In this document: in pieces, positions 37,738 to 47,641 of the stretch
How the letters are laid out: every line of letters starts with the position of its first letter
Position numbering within the stretch: the first letter of the stretch is position 1
Assembly: GCF_000766945.1 (NCBI RefSeq)
Contig: NZ_ALBT01000067.1
Span: forward strand, 1 to 64,000
Origin: Cellvibrio mixtus subsp. mixtus J3-8
GTDB taxonomy: Bacteria; Pseudomonadota; Gammaproteobacteria; Pseudomonadales; Cellvibrionaceae
Reading direction: 5' to 3'
Length of the DNA stretch: 64,000 bases
The notes under the pieces: generated by a model
The model's database searches: none
Told to the model about the DNA's origin: nothing
What the model saw: the letters and a program-made list of their open reading frames with translations, nothing else
Program-made: the position numbers and the translations under genes

Positions 37738-38730
37738 CTAGAGCTCTATCCATTGGCCTTCAGCGGCGCTTTCGAAAATGGCATCGATAGCGCGCATGTT
37801 GGCAATGGCATCCTCCAGTGATGCAGGTGCCGGTGTATTGTTAAAAATACTTTGCGCAAACGCATCGCCCATTTCACTGTAATGGTTGGCGGGCGGAATA
37901 TTAATTTCTTCCACATCGCGGTTGCGGGTAATCCGAATTGTTTTGGGCGAAGAATCGGTGGGGCCATAAAACGGTTGGCTTAAATAGAGGCTACCTTCTT
38001 CACCACTGGCTTCAACGAATTGTTGCGGTTCGATTTTAGTGGACGTCGTAAAGGTCGCCGCACCATCGTTGAACTCAAGGATGCCAGATACCAGGCAATC
38101 CACCTCCTCACCGGGGAACGGGGTGATGTGGCCCATTACTTGTGCCGGCTCTTCGTTAAACAACCAACGCGAAAGCGAAATGGAGTAACAGCCGATATCC
38201 AGCAACGCACCTCCACCCATTTCGATTTTATTGCGAATATTGTCACTATCGCGATTGTTGTAGGAAAAATTTGAATGTACCGAGCGCAGTTTGCCGATGC
38301 GCCCTTCATCAATCAGTTTTTTTACCAATTGCCACTGCGGATGAAAGCGATACATAAATGCTTCCATCACTTTCAAATGGGGATGGGCTTTTGCGGCATC
38401 GACCAAACGTTGCGCGTCTTCTGTATTTAACCCCAATGGTTTTTCGCAGAGTACGTGTTTACCGGCTTCCAAGGCTTTGATCGACCATTCAACATGCAAG
38501 TGATTGGGGAGTGGGTTGTAGATTGCATCGATTTCCGGGTCTGCCAGCAATTCGTGGTAATGGCCATAAGCTTTGGCGATGTTCAGTTGGTCGGCTACAG
38601 CTCGGGCGCTTTCCTGGGTGCGCGAACAAATCGCGATCACCTGGTTATGGGCAGAGCTTTGCAGTGCAGGGATAACTTTTTCGCGGCCAATCTTGGCAGT
38701 GCTAAGCACTCCCCAACGAATTTTTTGCAT
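37738..38730 (-). CDS. Gfo/Idh/MocA-family oxidoreductase
   Basis: A 330-residue NAD(P)-dependent dehydrogenase. The N-terminal Rossmann domain (1-125) begins RWGVLSTAKIG and carries the family motif CEKPLGLN with its active-site Lys. The C-terminal alpha/beta domain (about 126-330) has EAFMYRFHPQW and GGGALLDIGCYS, the usual catalytic His region being replaced by a D-x-G-C-Y variant common in the glucose-fructose oxidoreductase/xylose dehydrogenase branch. It probably oxidises or reduces a sugar. It stands alone on the minus strand. Confidence 0.85.
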   Translation of the reverse strand: MQKIRWGVLSTAKIGREKVIPALQSSAHNQVIAICSRTQESARAVADQLNIAKAYGHYHELLADPEIDAIYNPLPNHLHVEWSIKALEAGKHVLCEKPLGLNTEDAQRLVDAAKAHPHLKVMEAFMYRFHPQWQLVKKLIDEGRIGKLRSVHSNFSYNNRDSDNIRNKIEMGGGALLDIGCYSISLSRWLFNEEPAQVMGHITPFPGEEVDCLVSGILEFNDGAATFTTSTKIEPQQFVEASGEEGSLYLSQPFYGPTDSSPKTIRITRNRDVEEINIPPANHYSEMGDAFAQSIFNNTPAPASLEDAIANMRAIDAIFESAAEGQWIEL

Positions 38731-38913
38731 GGCAGGTCCTTGGTGTCAGAGTTTTTGTCGGTAGATATCAAGGGTGTATAGATAGATATCAAGAATGTTT
38801 TTAGTGGTTGTAATGGGTTCTGTAGCGTGCGGTCAGTGTAGCCCAAGCGCGACCTTGAAGGTGAGCCGCGCGCGGGTTAACAGGAAAAAATGCACCAGTG
38901 GGCGGGGCCGCAT

Positions 38914-39576
38914 TTACCAGGGCAGTGTGTCGCCGTTGGAATGCCAGAAGGTGCCGCTGTTTTCCAGGGTCAGGCTGGCGATACGCTGGCTCAGGCGCCG
39001 GGCGGATTCCTCGGCGGAAATATCGCCACCAAAATTAACCATCGCTGTTTGTACATAACCGGGATGCAATATCGCAACGGCTACACCTTTTGGGTGCAGG
39101 TCGCGCGCCAGTGACATGGCGGCTGCATTCAATGCCGCCTTGGACATACGGTAACCGTAATAAGCACCGGAGGTGTTGTCGGCAATGGAACCCATGCGGC
39201 TGGTGATAAACGCAATTTTGGAGCCTTTATGCAAGCTGCCCAGCAAGGCTTCGGTCACGCGCAAGGGCGCTACTGCGTTGATGTTGAATTGATGTTCAAT
39301 GCTGTTGTAATCAATATTCCCCAGCGTCTCGCGCTGCAACACGCCGGCGTTATTGATTAATAAATCGAGTTTTTTTCCGGTGAGTGTATCGGCAAGGTGG
39401 TTAAGTGCCTTCTGGTCTGTGACATCCACTCCGGCAATAACGCGTGCACCGGTTTCGGTCAGTTCCGGCGATGCATTGCGGCACACGCCGATCACTTGCC
39501 AGCCCTCGGCGAGATAGGTTTTGCACAAGGCAAGGCCAATGCCGCGGTTGGCGCCGGTGATTAATACGGTTTGCAT
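38914..39576 (-). CDS. Short-chain dehydrogenase/reductase
   Basis: A 220-residue SDR of classical type. TGANRGIG (residues about 7-14) is the cofactor motif, NNAG follows near 75, and the catalytic set is Ser in ITSRMG and Tyr/Lys in GYRMSK. It resembles SDRs annotated as C-factor/sniffer-like carbonyl reductases. Substrate unknown; no operon partner. Confidence 0.85.
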   Translation of the reverse strand: MQTVLITGANRGIGLALCKTYLAEGWQVIGVCRNASPELTETGARVIAGVDVTDQKALNHLADTLTGKKLDLLINNAGVLQRETLGNIDYNSIEHQFNINAVAPLRVTEALLGSLHKGSKIAFITSRMGSIADNTSGAYYGYRMSKAALNAAAMSLARDLHPKGVAVAILHPGYVQTAMVNFGGDISAEESARRLSQRIASLTLENSGTFWHSNGDTLPW

Positions 39577-39683
39577 AGGTTCGTCCCCTTATTTGAATGC
39601 AGCAGAATGGGAAAACTATAGAGTGAACCATTGCAGATGGAAAGCCCGGCCGGTTAATCCACAACAATCTGGCATGGGGATCG

Positions 39684-40727
39684 TTAAAGTTTGCCGGGTA
39701 ATTGTCCGGTCCAACGCTTGAATGCGCGGCGTAAATTGGCGGCATCATAAAAATGCAAATGTTGCGCAATTTCTTCCTGGGTAACACCTTCCTTGCTCAG
39801 CCAATCCAATGCCAAATGTTTACGTGCCTGATCAAATTGCTGCTGAAAACTGCTGTTATGTTTTTGCAGTTTGCGTTTGAGGCTGGCACTGCTCATACCA
39901 AAATCCTGCGCCGTTTTTTCAAGATGGGGATTGTGTTGGATATTGGTTTTCAGGTAGTGATAAATTTCATGCAGGAAACCACGCACAACCGGAGTTGTAA
40001 TGCCATGGTGCCGGTTCTCACCTATTGTGGACACCTGTGCAAGCTGAATGGATGAATCGGAAGTGTGCCATTGGCGATACAATTCAGTGCGCGCAATCGA
40101 TACCGCATTGCCACGTGCATTAAATAACACCCGCTCGCCCAAATGTACCTGATATTGTTCTATGTAAGCGGGTTTATTGTGGCTAACATGAAATGCCCAT
40201 GGCAATTGATAACCGGCGCGTCGACGCGTATAAACCTGTAAAGCGGTGAAAATCATTTCCAATAAAAAAGGCATGATTAAATCTGCACCAAAATTATCTT
40301 GCCAGTAAATGACCAGCCGCTCTTGCTCATAGTGAAAATGCGGGCTGAGTAATGGCGATATCGCATAACTGTGGCCTGCAAATAATTCCAGAAAATCATG
40401 CAGGTTGGCTGCATTATCCAGCTTGGCGTTGTTAGTGAACACATCGTGACAAAGTAAAAATGCCAATTCGTGTCCCGCTGGATGCTTCAGTATATTTTCA
40501 ATCAGTTGAAACAACTGCGCGGCGGAAAACTGCAATGTGTTGTGTGCGAGATCTTGCAGGAAAATACCGGTGTTGCGTAACAGCTTATGTTCCTGGTGTC
40601 CGCGGGCACAGGCAAGTTCAATCAAACTATGTGGCCAGCCACCGGCATATATAAATGGCGTGTCTATTTCCCGCCAGGTTTGCGGAAAATAATAACAATC
40701 ATGTGTTGTGGAATGTGGGAAACTCAC
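39684..40727 (-). CDS. AraC-family transcriptional regulator
   Basis: A 347-residue regulator with an N-terminal ligand-type domain of the arabinose-binding-like family found in OruR/ArgR-type regulators (about 20-215) and a C-terminal AraC double HTH (about 245-345; SASLKRKLQKHNSSFQQ, then EEIAQHLHFYDAANLRRAF). The start is GTG at 40725-40727, immediately after the TAG stop of the GGDEF-like gene (TAG-GTG), with AAGG about a dozen bases upstream. The tight junction indicates co-transcription with that signalling protein. Target genes are unknown. Confidence 0.8.
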   Translation of the reverse strand: MSFPHSTTHDCYYFPQTWREIDTPFIYAGGWPHSLIELACARGHQEHKLLRNTGIFLQDLAHNTLQFSAAQLFQLIENILKHPAGHELAFLLCHDVFTNNAKLDNAANLHDFLELFAGHSYAISPLLSPHFHYEQERLVIYWQDNFGADLIMPFLLEMIFTALQVYTRRRAGYQLPWAFHVSHNKPAYIEQYQVHLGERVLFNARGNAVSIARTELYRQWHTSDSSIQLAQVSTIGENRHHGITTPVVRGFLHEIYHYLKTNIQHNPHLEKTAQDFGMSSASLKRKLQKHNSSFQQQFDQARKHLALDWLSKEGVTQEEIAQHLHFYDAANLRRAFKRWTGQLPGKL

Positions 40728-41654
40728 CTAGGCAACCTTATCCAGCGTCGATTTGCGTTTTTCTTTCGCATGCAGTAATGCAATCGTTGCGCGTTCAATC
40801 AATGAATCGGCTGTGTCTTGCCGGTGTGAATCAGTGAGTGCAATACCAATACTGGCGGTGTGGAAAATACTTTCCCCTTGCGTGCGCGATTTAAACGCGA
40901 AGTGATGCAGCGCGCGCGTGATTTCAGCGCTGAGGGCCTCCGCCATTATGCGGCCAGTGTTAGGTAATACCAGTGCAAAGCGATCACCTGCATAGCGGCA
41001 CAGCAAATCAGTGCCGCGAATGTTCAACAAAATAAATTCACCCAGCGCCTGCAAAAAACGATCACCTTCCTGATGGCCGTAACGGCGGTTGGTATCATCA
41101 AAATAATCGATATCAATAAACACTAATGCCAACGATGAATGACTGTGGTAATGGGTTGACAACTCCTGTTGCAATTGTTTGCGTAGATAAGTGGCGCCAT
41201 TTAATTGCGTAATAAAATCCAGCCCGCGATGTTCGCGAAACAATCGCTCGCGCTTACGCAATTGTTCATTAATCGCAATTTGCTCCTGATGCCAGTGATA
41301 AATTCCCAAGGTTAATAAACCGAGTCCGATCGGCATTAATCCGGACTCTACCCAATGGTCCCATAAAGCGGCATCTGGAAAGGTAATAAATTCGTCCAGC
41401 CAATCCTGGAATCCGGCCAGAAAAATACAACTCAAACCCAGGCTTAACCATTGGGTCACGCGCCCGGCGGGGCGGCTCTGAAGAATTAATAACAGCCATA
41501 CTAATGCGAGTAACGCTGCCCCACCTTCACTAATCACATCCAGCCAATTGATAACGTTCCAGCGTTTGGTATCACCCAACGCAAAGTTCGCACTCAATAA
41601 AATGTTGGCAGCCAATCCCAGTGCCAGTAATTTCCATTGGTGAAGTTTTAACAT
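40728..41654 (-). CDS. Membrane GGDEF-family protein with degenerate active site
   Basis: A 308-residue protein: about four membrane segments (roughly 8-27, 42-60, 66-84, 103-120), a short linker, and a GGDEF fold (about 145-305). The signature reads AGDRF (222-226) instead of GGDEF, and the nucleotide-binding segment is also altered: after D181 the usual FKxxND is FDDTNR. The I-site RxxD is intact (R213-D216). Loss of the second acidic signature residue and changes in the guanine site suggest little or no cyclase activity, so it may instead sense c-di-GMP through the I-site. It is directly joined to the AraC regulator downstream. Confidence 0.75.
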   Translation of the reverse strand: MLKLHQWKLLALGLAANILLSANFALGDTKRWNVINWLDVISEGGAALLALVWLLLILQSRPAGRVTQWLSLGLSCIFLAGFQDWLDEFITFPDAALWDHWVESGLMPIGLGLLTLGIYHWHQEQIAINEQLRKRERLFREHRGLDFITQLNGATYLRKQLQQELSTHYHSHSSLALVFIDIDYFDDTNRRYGHQEGDRFLQALGEFILLNIRGTDLLCRYAGDRFALVLPNTGRIMAEALSAEITRALHHFAFKSRTQGESIFHTASIGIALTDSHRQDTADSLIERATIALLHAKEKRKSTLDKVA

Positions 41655-41852
41655 AGTGCAATCAATTCCCGCATAAAAAGTTTCAATAAATAAAGCCCGC
41701 CACCCTTAACAGTTATTTGTGACAATTTTATGAATTCAATTTTGATTGTCAGGAATCCGGTTTTTTATGTTGGGCTGAGATGACTTGTGCTGTTTTTGCG
41801 CATTAATCCGGAGGCAAATCAGCTCAGCGCATATTTTTTTAGTAAGCCTATT

Positions 41853-41870
41853 TAGTCACTTTACTGTCAT
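41853..41870 (+). promoter_or_regulatory. PHO-box-like site upstream of the phytate locus
   Basis: TAGTCAC (41853-41859), TTTA (41860-41863) and CTGTCAT (41864-41870) match the PhoB box plan of two 7-bp direct repeats with a 4-bp AT spacer (consensus repeat CTGTCAT). The second repeat is perfect and the first matches at the GTCA core. It lies about 90 bases before the TonB receptor ATG. The rest of the gap 41655-41958 shows no ORF. Confidence 0.5.
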
Positions 41871-41958
41871 CTATGGCACCTAATTTTGCTCACCGATATT
41901 TCACATCCCGGCGCAGCACGGGGACACAAACAGATGGGGAAGCAAGGTGGGCCGTTTA

Positions 41959-44721
41959 ATGAAAACTCAAGCACTATCAAAACATAATTTTTTAAAAAAT
42001 ACGCTGGCAATTGCATTAACAAGTATCGCCGCGGGCGCGGTAGCCGATGGGCGCATTGAAGGTCAGGTGAAAACAACCGATTACGGTGTTGCACTGGAAG
42101 GTGTGAAAGTGCGCATTGTTGAATTGAATCGCGAAGCGACCAGTCAGCGTGATGGTCGTTTTATTTTTGTCGATGTAAAACCCGGCATTTATACATTGGA
42201 AACAAGTTACATTGGTGCTGATGCAATCAGTCGTCGTATCAATGTTACTGATAACGCAACTACAAAAACCCAATTTCAATTAAGCGGTGTTTCCGGCATT
42301 GTTGAAAACGTGATTGTTATCGGCCAGGCGGCGGGCCTTAACAAAGCATTGAATAAGCAACGCGCCGCAGAAAATATTATTACTGCTGTATCGGCTGATG
42401 CGATTGGCCAATTTCCTGATACTAACGTCTCTGAATCGTTACAGCGTTTACCGGGTTTATCGATTGAGCGCGATCAGGGCGAAGGGCGCTATGTGCGTGT
42501 GCGTGGTATGGGGCCAGACTTCAACGCAGTGACGATTAACGGTGTTGGTGTTCCCGGCCCGGATGCAGATCGTCGTGCGGTTGCGTTGGATGTAATTCCG
42601 TCAGACCTGTTGGAAAATTTAGTCGTCACTAAAACCTTAACTCCCGATATGGATGCCAATTCATTAGGCGGTAGCATTGAAGTGCAAAGCTTGTCAGCAT
42701 TTGACCGCGACGGATTATTTTTGCAAATGACGGCGGAAGGTAGCTTTGATGAAAATACCGAACAAACCAGCCCGAAACTTGCGCTTACAGCGAGCAATCA
42801 ATTCAGCGTTGGCAGCGATGAAAATAATCTGGGCGTAGCGTTTGGTATCAGTTCATTTAAACGCGATTTTGGTTCAGATAATGTGGAAACTGGCGGTGCC
42901 TGGGATTTTGAAGAAGGCGCATTGTTGGAAGAAATTGAGCAGCGCGACTACCGTATTTCCCGCGAGCGTTCCGGGTTGACATTCAATATTGATGTTAAAC
43001 CTTCTGAAAATACTGACTTATATTGGCGTAATCTTTATAGCGAATATACGGACTCGGAAATTCGCCTGGCGAATGTTATTGAGTTCGAAGATCCTGCGGC
43101 GGAAGGTGATGTTATTACTGCGGAAGTACAACGCGAATTAAAAGATCGCACTGAAACCCAGAAAATTTTATCCAGTTCTTTCGGCGGCCAAACGCGTGTG
43201 GATAACTGGACAGTGGATTATCGCATCGCACATAGCAAATCCAGCGAAGATGAACCACAAAATATCGCCGGTGCAGTATTTAAAATCGACGATGATGTGA
43301 TTGCTGATGAAGTATTTGAGTTGGCGTTCAACGATAGCAAGAAAATCCATATCACCGCTCCGGCTGAATTTTATCAGGCCGCCAGCTATAAACTGGATGA
43401 AGTGGAATTGGGGAGCACCAATACCAATGATGAAAGTAATGCATTTAATCTGGATATCGCCCGCGATCTGGAAATCGGTGCACGCCCGGCGCAATTAAAG
43501 TTTGGTGTAAAACGCGTTGAGCGCGAAAAAGATAATGACGTCAATGTCTGGGCATCCGAAGATTTTAACGGCGATACATCCCTGGCTAATTTCAGCGGTG
43601 GCAATGCAGATTATAAATTAGGCCAGTTTGGTTCTACTATTAATGCTCGCGCGGTAAAAGCCGCTATTGCCGACGCTGAAGAAGATGAAGTGGAAAGCAG
43701 TATTGGTGATTATGATATTACGGAAGATACCAGCGCTGCCTATGTGATGGGGCGCATTGATATCGATGCGCTGCGAATTCTCACCGGCGTTCGCTATGAG
43801 AAAACCGATTTCACTGCACAAGGTTATTCCTGGGATGATGCCGAAGAAATTGCCAGCACGCGTAACTTCGATAACTCCGACGATTATTTTTTACCGGCGT
43901 TGCACCTTCGTTATAGTGTGAATGATAGAACCCAAATCCGCGCTGCCTGGACTAATTCCGTGGTGCGCCCCGGTTTTGCGCAGTTGTCGCCCGGTCAATT
44001 AATTGAAGAAGATGATGGTGATATAGAAGCCGAATTCGGGAATCCGGAATTAAAATCGCTGGAATCACGAAATTTTGATGTGGGTATTGAATATTATCCC
44101 GGTGTTGCCAGCGTTATATCGGCATTCGCATTCCATAAAACCATTGATAATTTTGTTTATCAAACCGATTTGGCAGGTTCTGCGGATTACGAAAATTATA
44201 AACACGCAGTGACCTATGCTAATGGCGACTCGGCAGAAATTACCGGTATTGAATTGGCAGCATCCAAACAATTTTCATCCTTGCCCGCCCCGTGGAATGG
44301 ATTGCTGATTGGCGCTAACGCTACGCTGGTGGATTCTACTGCAGAAATCGGTGCTTACGATGATGGCGAATTTGTTGCACGAGATATTGCCATGCCGAGC
44401 CAATCCGATACGTCTGCGAACCTGATGGTGGGTTATGAATCAGAAAAAGTCAGCGCGCGTTTATCCGCAAACTATAAATCCCGTTATTTGCTGGAAGTGA
44501 CCGAACCGCTGGAAGCAGATTACGATGCGTATGTGGATGATCAGTTGCAATTGGATTTCTCGTTGCGCTATTACATCACTGATGCTGTCAAAGTGCATTT
44601 TGAAGCGTTAAACCTGACTGATGAAATTTATTACACCTACGTAAAAAATTCACGTTATAACGCGCAATATGAAACCTATGGCGCAACATACAAAATCGGT
44701 GTGAGCTTTATGCTGTTTTAG
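41959..44721 (+). CDS. TonB-dependent receptor (probable phytate/phosphate-ester transporter)
   Basis: Start ATG 41959 behind AAGGTGG; GTG 41947 lies upstream in frame but without a ribosome site. Signal peptide about 1-29. A carboxypeptidase-regulatory-like beta domain (about 30-110) is followed by a TonB-box-like ENVIVIG and the plug (about 125-250; LQRLPGLSIERDQGEGRYVRVRG is seen in two adjoining pieces). The 22-strand barrel continues to the terminal Phe. This is the TonB receptor type common in Xanthomonas and Caulobacter. The next gene is a beta-propeller phytase, an association known from other Gram-negative bacteria, so inositol phosphate uptake is likely. The PHO-box-like site upstream supports phosphate control. 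Confidence 0.8.
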   Translation: MKTQALSKHNFLKNTLAIALTSIAAGAVADGRIEGQVKTTDYGVALEGVKVRIVELNREATSQRDGRFIFVDVKPGIYTLETSYIGADAISRRINVTDNATTKTQFQLSGVSGIVENVIVIGQAAGLNKALNKQRAAENIITAVSADAIGQFPDTNVSESLQRLPGLSIERDQGEGRYVRVRGMGPDFNAVTINGVGVPGPDADRRAVALDVIPSDLLENLVVTKTLTPDMDANSLGGSIEVQSLSAFDRDGLFLQMTAEGSFDENTEQTSPKLALTASNQFSVGSDENNLGVAFGISSFKRDFGSDNVETGGAWDFEEGALLEEIEQRDYRISRERSGLTFNIDVKPSENTDLYWRNLYSEYTDSEIRLANVIEFEDPAAEGDVITAEVQRELKDRTETQKILSSSFGGQTRVDNWTVDYRIAHSKSSEDEPQNIAGAVFKIDDDVIADEVFELAFNDSKKIHITAPAEFYQAASYKLDEVELGSTNTNDESNAFNLDIARDLEIGARPAQLKFGVKRVEREKDNDVNVWASEDFNGDTSLANFSGGNADYKLGQFGSTINARAVKAAIADAEEDEVESSIGDYDITEDTSAAYVMGRIDIDALRILTGVRYEKTDFTAQGYSWDDAEEIASTRNFDNSDDYFLPALHLRYSVNDRTQIRAAWTNSVVRPGFAQLSPGQLIEEDDGDIEAEFGNPELKSLESRNFDVGIEYYPGVASVISAFAFHKTIDNFVYQTDLAGSADYENYKHAVTYANGDSAEITGIELAASKQFSSLPAPWNGLLIGANATLVDSTAEIGAYDDGEFVARDIAMPSQSDTSANLMVGYESEKVSARLSANYKSRYLLEVTEPLEADYDAYVDDQLQLDFSLRYYITDAVKVHFEALNLTDEIYYTYVKNSRYNAQYETYGATYKIGVSFMLF

Positions 44722-44864
44722 ATTTCGCTTATTTGCCATTAAATATCCAGGGCGAAGTTTAAGTGTGAATTAAGCTAATACAAATATTGTAGTGAACACA
44801 TATGCATCGGGTTATGAAGTGTTTGTTGCCAGATGCATATTTCATTCACCAGGGAATATTGTCC

Positions 44865-46811
44865 ATGAAAAAAATAGTCGTTATGTTATTGTCAGGCTGC
44901 GTTTGTTTATCTGTTGGTGCTGTTGCGCAAGAGCAAAAAACCTTATCTAAAAATATCCAGGCGGGTGCCGTTGCTCCTTTAGCCCAATCAAACTATTTGA
45001 GTGTTGATGATCGGGCAGGTATAACCTGGTTTGATGCACAAGGTAAACGCAAAGCACATTTGGCTGCATCGGCAGAACTGTTGGATGTGCGCGAGAATGT
45101 CGAGGTTAATTACAACAATAAATTAACCCCGTTCGACGTGGCTGCCACCGTATTATTACCGGAACAGCAGGCGGCGTTGATCGCATTGGATAAAACCGGT
45201 AAAAAAATTATTGTGCTGGCGCGTTTACCGATTCCTGCATTTAAAATTGAAAACCTGTGCTTAAGCCGTGACACGGCTAATAATTTATCATTGTATTTGC
45301 TGGATGAACGCGGCACAGCTGAGCATTGGTTGGTGTTGGACGCCAATGGTAATCAGCAGATCAAAAAATTACGCAGCCTTCCTATCGCACCTAACAGTAA
45401 ATCCTGTTCGGTTGATGATGCTGGCGAGCATTTATTGATTGCTGAGGAATCTATTGGTGTTTGGGCTTACGGTGCGTCTGTTGAGTCATCACCGGGGCGG
45501 CGTGTGGTTGATATGTCCGCGCCGTTTGGCAGGCTCAGTGAAGCGGCGGAATTGGTAAGTGCAGTTCCTGGCGGCCTATTGGTATTTGATGGCGAGCAAA
45601 AGAAGTTGCATGCATATCGTACGGATAAGCTTGAATTAATAAATAGCATTGCCGTGAATGATATAGATGAGGCCGAACATCTCGCTGCCCGTTATGATCC
45701 GGCAACGCAGCAGATAACAGCGGTGTTGTTTGATGAAGGAAAAAAGCAACACCATGAAGTTGTCATTCCCTGGGGCCATGCGCACACTCTGGCGCAAAAA
45801 AAATCGGCGTTAGCAATTAGTTCGGTAACCGCTGATGCGCAAACTCACGTCATGGCCCGTTTTGGTGATGCCGCTGATGATCCTGCTATTTGGGTTAATA
45901 AACACAATCCACAACAAAGCCGCGTTATCGGCACTAATAAGCAACAAGGTTTATTTGTTTATGATTTGCAAGGCAAAGAGGTGCAACATTTCAACACCGG
46001 TAAATTAAATAATGTGGATGTGCGTTACGGCATTCCGGTTGGGCAGCAACAGTTGGATATCGCGGTGGCGACCAATCGCGATGACAATAGCCTGGCGATT
46101 TATACCATTGACCCAGCGACTGGAAATTTAAATTTTTCTGGCAGTGTAAAAACCAATCTTGAAGAGATTTATGGCTTTTGTATGTATCAATCACCGGCAT
46201 CAGCAAATGCACCGGTAAAAACCTATGCAATTCCCAACGCAAAAAGCGGTGAATTCCAACAGATCGAGCTAACGGCAACTATCGATAAAAAGAAAGCGAT
46301 AAGCTGGAAAGGTAAGGTTGTGCGTCGTTTTTTTGTTAAAAGCCAACCGGAAGGTTGTGTAGCAGATGATCAGCACCAGCGTTTATTTATTGGTGAAGAA
46401 GATGTTGCTTTGTGGACTTTGGGTGCGGATGCAAATGCAAGCCCGCTACCGCAATTGGTGTTGGCTGCGGGCGATACCCTGGTAGCTGATGTTGAAGGTG
46501 TTGGTGTTTATGCAGGCAAGGAAAAGTCGTATGTTGTGGTTTCAAGCCAGGGTAATAATACATTTGTGGTGATGGATGCATTGCCGCCGTTCAATGTGCG
46601 TGGAATTGTTCGTATCGATCTGGACGCAGCCAATAATATTGATGGTGTTTCTGAAACTGATGGTTTGGAGGTGAGTTCGGTAAATTTTGGGGGGGCGTTT
46701 AGCGAAGGTTTATTGGTTGTACAGGATGGGCATAAAGTAATGCCGGAAGCGCCGCAGAATTTTAAATATGTTGCCTGGAAAAAAATCCGCGAAGCATTGC
46801 AATTAGAGTAA
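44865..46811 (+). CDS. Two-domain beta-propeller phytase (3-phytase type)
   Basis: Start ATG 44865 behind AGGGA; it opens a signal peptide (MKKIVVMLLSGCVCLSVGA) cut near AVAQ. The C-terminal propeller (about 300-645) has the family motifs: DDPAIWV, VIGTNKQQGLFVYDL, NNVDVRYG, QPEGCVADD, DVEGVGVY, SSQGNNTFVVMD and ETDGLEV, which supply calcium and phosphate ligands. The N-terminal half (about 25-290) is a second, less conserved propeller, as in dual-domain phytases where it helps hydrolyse intermediates. It releases phosphate from phytate outside the cytoplasm. It follows the TonB receptor on the same strand with about 145 bases between stop and start. Confidence 0.85.
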   Translation: MKKIVVMLLSGCVCLSVGAVAQEQKTLSKNIQAGAVAPLAQSNYLSVDDRAGITWFDAQGKRKAHLAASAELLDVRENVEVNYNNKLTPFDVAATVLLPEQQAALIALDKTGKKIIVLARLPIPAFKIENLCLSRDTANNLSLYLLDERGTAEHWLVLDANGNQQIKKLRSLPIAPNSKSCSVDDAGEHLLIAEESIGVWAYGASVESSPGRRVVDMSAPFGRLSEAAELVSAVPGGLLVFDGEQKKLHAYRTDKLELINSIAVNDIDEAEHLAARYDPATQQITAVLFDEGKKQHHEVVIPWGHAHTLAQKKSALAISSVTADAQTHVMARFGDAADDPAIWVNKHNPQQSRVIGTNKQQGLFVYDLQGKEVQHFNTGKLNNVDVRYGIPVGQQQLDIAVATNRDDNSLAIYTIDPATGNLNFSGSVKTNLEEIYGFCMYQSPASANAPVKTYAIPNAKSGEFQQIELTATIDKKKAISWKGKVVRRFFVKSQPEGCVADDQHQRLFIGEEDVALWTLGADANASPLPQLVLAAGDTLVADVEGVGVYAGKEKSYVVVSSQGNNTFVVMDALPPFNVRGIVRIDLDAANNIDGVSETDGLEVSSVNFGGAFSEGLLVVQDGHKVMPEAPQNFKYVAWKKIREALQLE

Positions 46812-46830
46812 CCTGTTTTAATAGTGAATA

Positions 46831-46860
46831 AAAAATAGCGCATCGGATGCGCTATTTTTT
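46831..46860. terminator. Bidirectional terminator between phytase and acetyltransferase genes
   Basis: AAAAATAGCGCA (46831-46842) pairs with TGCGCTATTTTT (46848-46859) around TCGGA, with A and T runs on both sides. It lies between convergent genes. Confidence 0.85.
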
Positions 46861-47322
46861 TCATACTGCTCGAATATACCATTCAGGTTTTAATGCGTAG
46901 CCTTTTTCTATATCGCCCCGAAAGCCCAGCTTTTCATAAACCCGATGCGCTTCTATCCGCTGCACACCCGATAATAATACGATCTTGTAACAATCTTTGC
47001 TCCATGCCAGTTCTATCGCAAAGCGTAGCATTTTGCTGCCGATTCCTTTGCCGCGACAGACATTGGTGGTAATCACATGTTCAATCATTGCAATCGAGCG
47101 AGCGCCGTTGGTGAGTGTAGGGATTAAGCCCAGCATACAGCTGGCAATAAGTTGTTGGTTGGCTTCAACCACAATCAGGTGGGTATATGAATTTGCCAAT
47201 AATTCATCCATGCGGCTGGATGCAACATCAGCAGGAAGCTCTGGATCTTTAGGACGCAGTTCGCGGTAGAGAGAAAGCAGGCCGCTGAGATCGTTGTGGC
47301 CTGCCAGTCGAATTATTTCCAT
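46861..47322 (-). CDS. GNAT-family N-acetyltransferase
   Basis: A 153-residue single-domain acetyltransferase. The acetyl-CoA-binding motif A is visible as VITTNVCRGKGIGSKML, followed by the beta-bulge strand and VYEKLGFRGDIEKGY (motif B with the family's YEKLGF). Substrate cannot be predicted. It is followed on the same strand, after a short gap, by nothing related; a small lipoprotein gene lies upstream. Confidence 0.85.
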   Translation of the reverse strand: MEIIRLAGHNDLSGLLSLYRELRPKDPELPADVASSRMDELLANSYTHLIVVEANQQLIASCMLGLIPTLTNGARSIAMIEHVITTNVCRGKGIGSKMLRFAIELAWSKDCYKIVLLSGVQRIEAHRVYEKLGFRGDIEKGYALKPEWYIRAV

Positions 47323-47347
47323 AATATTTCAGGTATTAATGCGAGAG

Positions 47348-47641
47348 TTATTGGCCTTTGCGCGATTCGCGGATATAGAAGCGCGCATCTTTGGCATTGT
47401 TGTAACAGTTATCGAAATTTTCCACCGCTTGCATAGTGCGTGCGGCGGTAATCAAACTGAGCGCTTTTGTATAGCTGACGGTCCCGCTGAAGCCATCGGC
47501 TTTCGCAATGGACAATTCACTCCAGGCTGCATCAATTTCTTTATCGCACGCGCTGCGAAATTGGGTTTTCCCCGCGCAGGCTGAAAGGGTAAGGGTCAGT
47601 GCAATTAAACTGAAACAAGATAATGTTTTCCGGCCGGGCAT
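47348..47641 (-). CDS. Small lipoprotein
   Basis: Start ATG 47641 is chosen because GGAG precedes it and it opens a lipoprotein signal (LTLSAC, acylated Cys22). The mature part of about 75 residues is mainly helical with two further Cys and many Ala. It resembles small DUF4398-like lipoproteins with an amphipathic helix that may bind cell-envelope components, but this is a weak likeness. It lies 25 bases before the acetyltransferase gene on the same strand. Function unknown. Confidence 0.65.
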   Translation of the reverse strand: MPGRKTLSCFSLIALTLTLSACAGKTQFRSACDKEIDAAWSELSIAKADGFSGTVSYTKALSLITAARTMQAVENFDNCYNNAKDARFYIRESRKGQ

